From Amylostereum areolatum (lineage: Eukaryota; Basidiomycota; Agaricomycetes; Russulales; Stereaceae), in the NCBI GenBank assembly GCA_012932865.1, contig SAXG01000036.1:248001-312000 (forward strand): a stretch of 64,000 bases of DNA, written 5' to 3'. Position 1 is the first letter of the stretch. The number at the start of each line of letters is the position of its first letter. This document shows positions 59,057 through 64,000 of this stretch, piece after piece. The notes beneath the pieces are model-generated. The model did no database searches. It saw only the letters and a program-made list of their open reading frames with translations, and was not told the origin of the DNA. The position numbers and the translations under genes are program-made.

Positions 59057-59505
59057 TCTTCCAAGTTCGAGAGAGGATGGGAGGGATAGACTAAGAGCGT
59101 GGCTGTCAAACCTGATAAGGCTCGGAAACGTAGGAACCTCGAGTTTCTTGCCTCGATGAGTGGGCGTAGAATGAGATCATATGAGAACTTAGAGCCGGGA
59201 TAGCCACAAGACAGCGCTTTACACTGCAACAGCGCATTTCCTCCCTGAAAATTAGATTTCAGGTGTGAATTCGAGATTTGGAAGTAGTCTCACCGAGTTT
59301 CTATCGCTGTTGTGTAGCCCGCATGGGCAGTCGCTGGCAAGAGCTGCAAGACTCGCGGCGATGCCCGGAAGGCGGTCCCGAAGAGGGAGGGTCCCCGGCC
59401 GTACGATCTCTTCCGGACAACGGCCCGACCGTGCTGATCTCTGACTCTCCCGTTTCCGCCGTCAGTCGTCCGAACCACGACTTCAAGCTTCAAGCTTCAG
59501 TACTT

Positions 59506-61574
59506 ATGACCGGCGTAAACGAGGACCAGCACACCTACCAACGGCTTTGCAAGGACATTTTCATGCCTACTCACATCTTGAACAATGTTCAAGTACAATC
59601 CACCAACAATTGCAATACAGCCAGCCGCGACAACTCTACGCTCAAGGCCATGGACAACATCACCACTCTCCTCGCTTCTGGCACTTCCCGCGGCCGGTCA
59701 GAAGAAACTAACGACGGATACAGCGACAGGAAATTTCCGTGGTTGGGCGCGTGAACCCCGCCGCCCGTTTAGCGAACGCTGTCGTCTTTGTTTCCCAGAA
59801 CACTTCAAAAGCGCCAGTGGGTGTCACGGAAGTCAAGGAGCTGAAAACGGACACGTCCCCTCGCGACATATTCCGCAAAGGGATGGAGGGAAGGTGCGCG
59901 TTCTCGGTGCAGCTTGTTGTGCACAAGCTGACAGGCAAGAGCAGCCACGACGGTCACTTCGCGGACGTCTTCACCATGCTCGACGAGTTCCGTACGCTTT
60001 CACCGGATACCAACACTTACTCAGACGGTTACATCGACCTTTCCCTATACATTATCCACTGCGCACATCGCCAGACCGCCCTCCAGATGCTCAAAGGCGA
60101 GCGTCTCTGGGAAGAACACCCGATGCGCGTCCTACGACGCCGCATTCCGTTCATATCGGTTCCAGACGAAGCCTTTCCATTCGAGCTCAAGACGCGCATT
60201 ACCGTTGCGCAGGCCCTGTTTGCGGACAGAGGTTTTCGTCCTTTTAGCTCCGATGGAGGGGTTTTAACATCGTCGACCAGGGCAACATCGCGTCGTGGCT
60301 GTCGCTCTGTTGCGACGCGTACGAAAAACTAGAAGAATGCCTCATCGCGGACACGACCACCCGACGTCCAAGGACCAGCGTGGATGGCCCTGCCGTCGGG
60401 GACGCCATGATGAACCTCGAAGTACTACAGGCTTTGCTGAAATCGAAGTTCATGGATCTCGTCCTCAACGACAAGGTCTTGGACGTCCGTTTGAGTGATG
60501 GTTACATCGCCCCAGGGAGAGGACGCGGGGCCGGTGCTGCGCCAGGTAAGATCCCCGTGCTTGCACTCGGCCGTGGTTTGGCTCTGCTTACTATGGGGTC
60601 AAAGGGGACCTACGGTCTGCGATCGAGACTGAAGGTCGCGATAACGAGACAGAAAGTGCGTGAACTTGTACGAGCATTTTCCAGGGCTTAGCTCACCTTT
60701 CCGTCAAGTCATCGCCGAGGACATGCGCATGACTGACGAGGAGCCCCGTCATCACGTCGTCCGCTACCTCAAGAGCATCGTTGCCTACACCGACGCCATC
60801 GGCTCGCTTCTTATCCCCGGTCGTCTACCTTCCTACCCTGTCCGTGCATATGAGGTGTCTCTTCCGAGCCCCGCGATCGAGGTCGACAATGCCGAGGTCG
60901 AGGACTTCAAACGCGAACTCCGTGGCAGGTTTGACCCTGGCCGGTACAACCTCGACAGCGTCTTCGACCGGCCAGGATCGAAGCTGGCCGCTGAGCAGAT
61001 CCGGGACACAGTCGTCCACGCAGAGGCAGGCGTAATGGGCGTGGCCTGCGCGTTCTGGAATGCGCAGACGAAAAGCAGCTCTCAGGACGACTTCAGTCCG
61101 CCGCTGCCGATGCACGACTCGGACGAAGGTGCGAGGGACGTCGTTCGCGACGTTTTCCCGGTAAGTTCTTCTACTCGCCCTTCGCGTGGCGTTGTCCATT
61201 CCACGTTGATTGTCGCCCAGGTTCATGAGATTCACATCGGTGTCGGAAGGCTATCCTGCTGGTGTTGCTGGAGGCTCCGCACCTTGCTGGGCGAGTATTT
61301 GACGCGGGATAGCGCACGGACACCCTATCCTCAGTTCCTTCTCGATGGCACGCACGCGACGATATCCCCTTGGCACCCGCCCTCGTACGGTATCCCTGAG
61401 AGCGTCTTGAGGAAGATGAAGGGCGAGCTTGAACGAGAGGTGGGCAAGCTTGCGAAGAAGAACGACGTTGAGCTGAGCCAGTCGGAGAGCTCAGTACCGC
61501 CTGCCAGTGCTACTCCAGTAAATATCACAAGGGAAAGGATATTCGCACGCGCGAAGCTGCAGGCTACGCGATGA
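59506..61574 (+). CDS. OTT_1508-like deaminase-family protein, two frameshifts
   Basis: ATG 59506 (MTGVNEDQHTYQRL) aligns with the start of the paralogue at 63001. The N-terminal half (ITTLLASGTS, VGRVNP, GHFADVFTMLDEF, MLKGERLWEEHPMRV, VDQGNIASWLSL) is a conserved helical region shared with that paralogue. The C-terminal half carries VVHAEAGVMGVACAFW and, after an intron ending GCCCAG, HIGVGRLSCWCCWRLRTLL. GTHATISPWHPP follows. The HAE and CxxC pairs match the zinc-binding pattern of the OTT_1508-like deaminase group known from fungal genomes. Biochemical activity of this group is not established as far as I know. Two single-base deletions in homopolymers (near 59731-59736 and 60262-60265) break the frame, so the copy is either decayed or affected by sequencing error. 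Stop at 61574. Confidence 0.6.
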
Positions 61575-61886
61575 ATACAGTACTGAGTACACTATCTGAA
61601 GCCTCCGTATGTGCCCCAAGTTCAAGCCGAGGGCCGTTATGCGATGGATATCATGATAGGAAGTATGATATCGTCTCCGGAGACGGTCCCATGTTGGGTC
61701 AAGAACGGGATACAGGCGCGGTCATAGCGCATACACGCACTAAAAACGGTTCACGGTTCAAACGTTCGCGATTCAAGGCCTTCCCAAGAAAGGCTCCTAG
61801 AAACGTGATGAACTGAGTGAAGAACAAGGGAAGGGATCGGGGCGCGCACCTTCAAGTGAAGCTGGAAAGAAGCTGGTCCGTCCTCG

Positions 61887-62759
61887 TCAAAACGTCGGTG
61901 CAAAGCAACGGAACTTGTGCTTCTTCCACGCCTTCGTCTGACACTCCGTCCCGCAATACTTCACCGTCTTGCACCGCGAGCACGCCTGAAGCTCGCCCTC
62001 GTCCTCCTCCGGTTCATCCATGCACGTCTCGCACCACGCCACCCCCGGGATCTGTTCCTCGAGCACGGAGCGAAGGGCGAGCAGGGGCGCTTGCACGGTG
62101 GTGAGCCGGCTGAACGCGTCGATCCGCTGGAGCTCCTTCTCGAGGATCGTGATCTCGTCGCGCTGAGACTTGTCGAGCAGCTTGAACGCGTCCTTGTCGG
62201 CGCGCATGTCGGCGATTTTGCGTAGGAGGGCGGAGCGGAGCGGAAGATCGATCGATGCTTGCTTGTCGTCGCTCATCGTGGGCTCGCACCAGTAAAGCAT
62301 CTGGACGAGGAGCTTGCAGACGTGGCCGGGCCCGCTGTGGCGCTGCATCCATTCGATGCCGACCTCGTCGACGAATGCAGATGCAATGAAACTGGGGAGA
62401 CCGGTGGCGAGGGGTGAGAGGATGAATTTTCGAAGGTAGTGGTTCGTTTTTTCGGGCGAGGGGAGGAGTGTGAGGATTTGAATCAGAGCCGAACGCGCGC
62501 GGGGGTGGGTTGTGGGTGAGAGCGCGCGGAGGTTCGAGACGAGGGCGGGGAGATGCTTGGCGGAGAAAGCAATGTAGATGAGTTCGGGGGTGATTGAGGA
62601 GATGCTCGGTTCAGAGAGCTCGACGTCGAGATCGAGTTCAAACTTGGCCAGGTCGAGATCATCGGCGGAGAGCGGGTGGTAGAGGCGGGCACGCGTCGCG
62701 AGCTCGTCAGCTATTTTGTTGATCAGCTCGAGGGCCTCGCGATCCTTGGATTTGGACAT
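61887..62759 (-). CDS. MYND zinc-finger protein
   Basis: Single-exon gene of 290 codons, ATG 62759 (MSKSKDREALELINKIA). The first 240 residues are helical and show no further domain that I recognise. The C-terminal MYND finger is complete: CETCMDEPEEDEGELQACSR, then CKTVKYCGTECQTKAWKKH and RC, giving the C4-C2HC arrangement. MYND fingers bind short Pro-rich peptides and often recruit partners in regulation. The protein has no SET domain, so it is not a SMYD methyltransferase. It lies on the opposite strand between two paralogous deaminase-family genes. Function unknown; the finger call is secure. Confidence 0.85.
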   Translation of the reverse strand: MSKSKDREALELINKIADELATRARLYHPLSADDLDLAKFELDLDVELSEPSISSITPELIYIAFSAKHLPALVSNLRALSPTTHPRARSALIQILTLLPSPEKTNHYLRKFILSPLATGLPSFIASAFVDEVGIEWMQRHSGPGHVCKLLVQMLYWCEPTMSDDKQASIDLPLRSALLRKIADMRADKDAFKLLDKSQRDEITILEKELQRIDAFSRLTTVQAPLLALRSVLEEQIPGVAWCETCMDEPEEDEGELQACSRCKTVKYCGTECQTKAWKKHKFRCFAPTF

Positions 62760-63000
62760 GTCTTGATGAACGCTTTTGACAACGGTTGAGGTATATCTTG
62801 GGAGGTGTGAATAGATCTAAGGGCAGAAGCCTCGGACGAGCTCGACCGCCGGGGATACCTGGGGATACCTACTTACCGTAATTATTCAACAAATGTAATT
62901 TCCAGCATCGCCGGCTATCCGGGCCGTGGCCTCATGTCTAAACTGACGCAGCCCAGTTGTGGCCCGCATTGATTTCAGCTTCATCCGACAACAGCTCGAC

Positions 63001-64000
63001 ATGTCCAACGAGTCAACTACACAGACCCCCAATGATGCGAGGACCTACGACGAGATCTGCCAGAGCATCTGCATGCTCACCTGTGTTCTCAACGACGTTC
63101 AAATCGGATCGCCTGAAGATCGACGGGCTCGCCGCACTAGCTCTAGCCGCTCTTCAGCTAGCCATAGCTCCTCCCCACTCAAGGCCATGCAGCACATCAC
63201 TACCCTCCTCACTACTAGAACACCCACAGTCCCTGAGACCCTCGATAACGCGAAGAAGATGTCAAACTATTATGCCAACAGGGTTATCGCCGTCACAGGA
63301 CGGGTCAGACCCGAAGACAACTCTATAGACATTCTCGCCGCCCGGAACACTCATATGCAGTTTTCTCCGAACAGCATGGAGCTCAAGGAGCTGAAGTCAA
63401 AGGATGATGGTGCAGATATATTGCGCGTTTGGAACAAGAGAAGGTTCGTGCTTGCGGCTCTGTGTGTCTACGCACGCTGATCTGCAGTGAAATCAGCTTC
63501 GAGGACCATTTCGCCGACACCTTCACTATACTCGACTGGTTCCGCGTCAATAAATCAGGTTTTAAGAAACGTTTTGAATTCGCTCTATATATCGTAAACC
63601 ATGCGCACTTTAAGATCGCTGGTCGCATGATCAAAGGCGAGCGTCTTTGGAAGATTCATCCCATCCACGCACTGCATCTCCGCATCCAGTCCATATCGAT
63701 CCCAAACGCTCTTCTTCCATTCGAGCTTAAGGATCTTTCTGAATTTACGATGGAACTCATCATGGATCGTGGTTTTACCCCGTCTAAGACCGACGACTCT
63801 GTCTTCGTCGTCGACCAGGATAATCTTGCCTCGTGGCTATCGCTTATTTGCGACGTGTACGAAGAACTGGACAATATCCTTATCGATTCGCCCAAAAGAG
63901 TCCCCAATGGGAGAATCGGACGACGTGACGTTTACACTGTCGCGTGGAACCTCTACCTCTTACATGGCCTTCTGAAATCGGGACTTGTGGACCTCGTCCT
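63001..64000 (+). CDS. Paralogue of the deaminase-family protein, cut by window end
   Basis: ATG 63001 starts MSNESTTQTPNDARTYDEIC. The N-terminal half aligns with the gene at 59506 throughout: MLTCVLNDVQIG, LKAMQHITTLLTTRT, VIAVTGRVRPED, SFEDHFADTFTILDWF, IKGERLWKIHPIHAL, RGFTPSKTDDSVFVVDQDNL and ASWLSLICDVYEEL. One intron at about 63445-63487 (GTTCGTGC...CTGCAG) splits KRS from EISFEDHF. No frameshift is seen, so this copy looks intact up to the window edge. The deaminase-like half would lie beyond position 64000, so its catalytic residues cannot be checked. The shared N-terminal region may be a partner-binding or regulatory module. Confidence 0.65.

Noticed and set aside
1..64000. tRNA, rRNA, CRISPR arrays and autonomous transposons
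   Set aside because: No tRNA A/B-box pair, rRNA-like sequence, regularly spaced repeat or transposase/reverse-transcriptase motif was seen by eye. A covariance-model or profile search would be decisive.

Overview
This window looks like nuclear DNA of a filamentous basidiomycete, most likely an Agaricomycete. The genes are GC-rich and broken by many short introns (about 45-70 nt, mostly GTRNGT...YAG). The gene content is also typical: a Zn2Cys6 regulator, F-box proteins with LRR-like or zinc-binding tails, an SRPK-type kinase, an MLKL-like N-terminal domain, a GH38 vacuolar alpha-mannosidase and an OTT_1508-like deaminase family. I saw no tRNA, rRNA, CRISPR or autonomous transposon. All calls come from reading translations and splice sites by eye.

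Layout. 1.6-9.4 kb: a REX1-type RNA exonuclease (-) and an AMS1 alpha-mannosidase (+) diverge from a shared 470-bp promoter region. 9.5-13.4 kb has no recognisable gene. 13.4-24.8 kb: a Zn2Cys6 transcription factor, an F-box/LRR-like protein, a second F-box protein on the minus strand, and an SRPK-like kinase. 25.8-29.4 kb: two copies of a small membrane-protein family that I do not recognise (third copy at 40.8-41.3 kb). 30.4-35.5 kb: a minus-strand run of ferric reductase, NADAR-like protein and Ctr copper transporter, consistent with reductive metal uptake. 37.0-37.5 kb: a 472-bp MITE with 45-bp TIRs and a TA target duplication. 38.6-43.0 kb: a Ser-rich membrane protein, the third small membrane protein and a coiled-coil protein.

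43.9-56.1 kb is the most striking region. Two arms of about 3.6 kb lie inverted around a 5-kb spacer that holds a protein O-fucosyltransferase-like gene (-) and most of OXR1 (+). Each arm carries an SDR dehydrogenase and a heptad-repeat coiled-coil gene. The right arm runs into an intact OXR1 at one end and an intact third SDR at the other. The left arm has only truncated pieces of both. The left arm is therefore the derived copy.

57.9-64.0 kb: a decayed MLKL-like/kinase-like gene (-), a deaminase-like gene with two homopolymer frameshifts (+), a MYND-finger gene (-), and a paralogue of the deaminase-like gene that runs off the window end.
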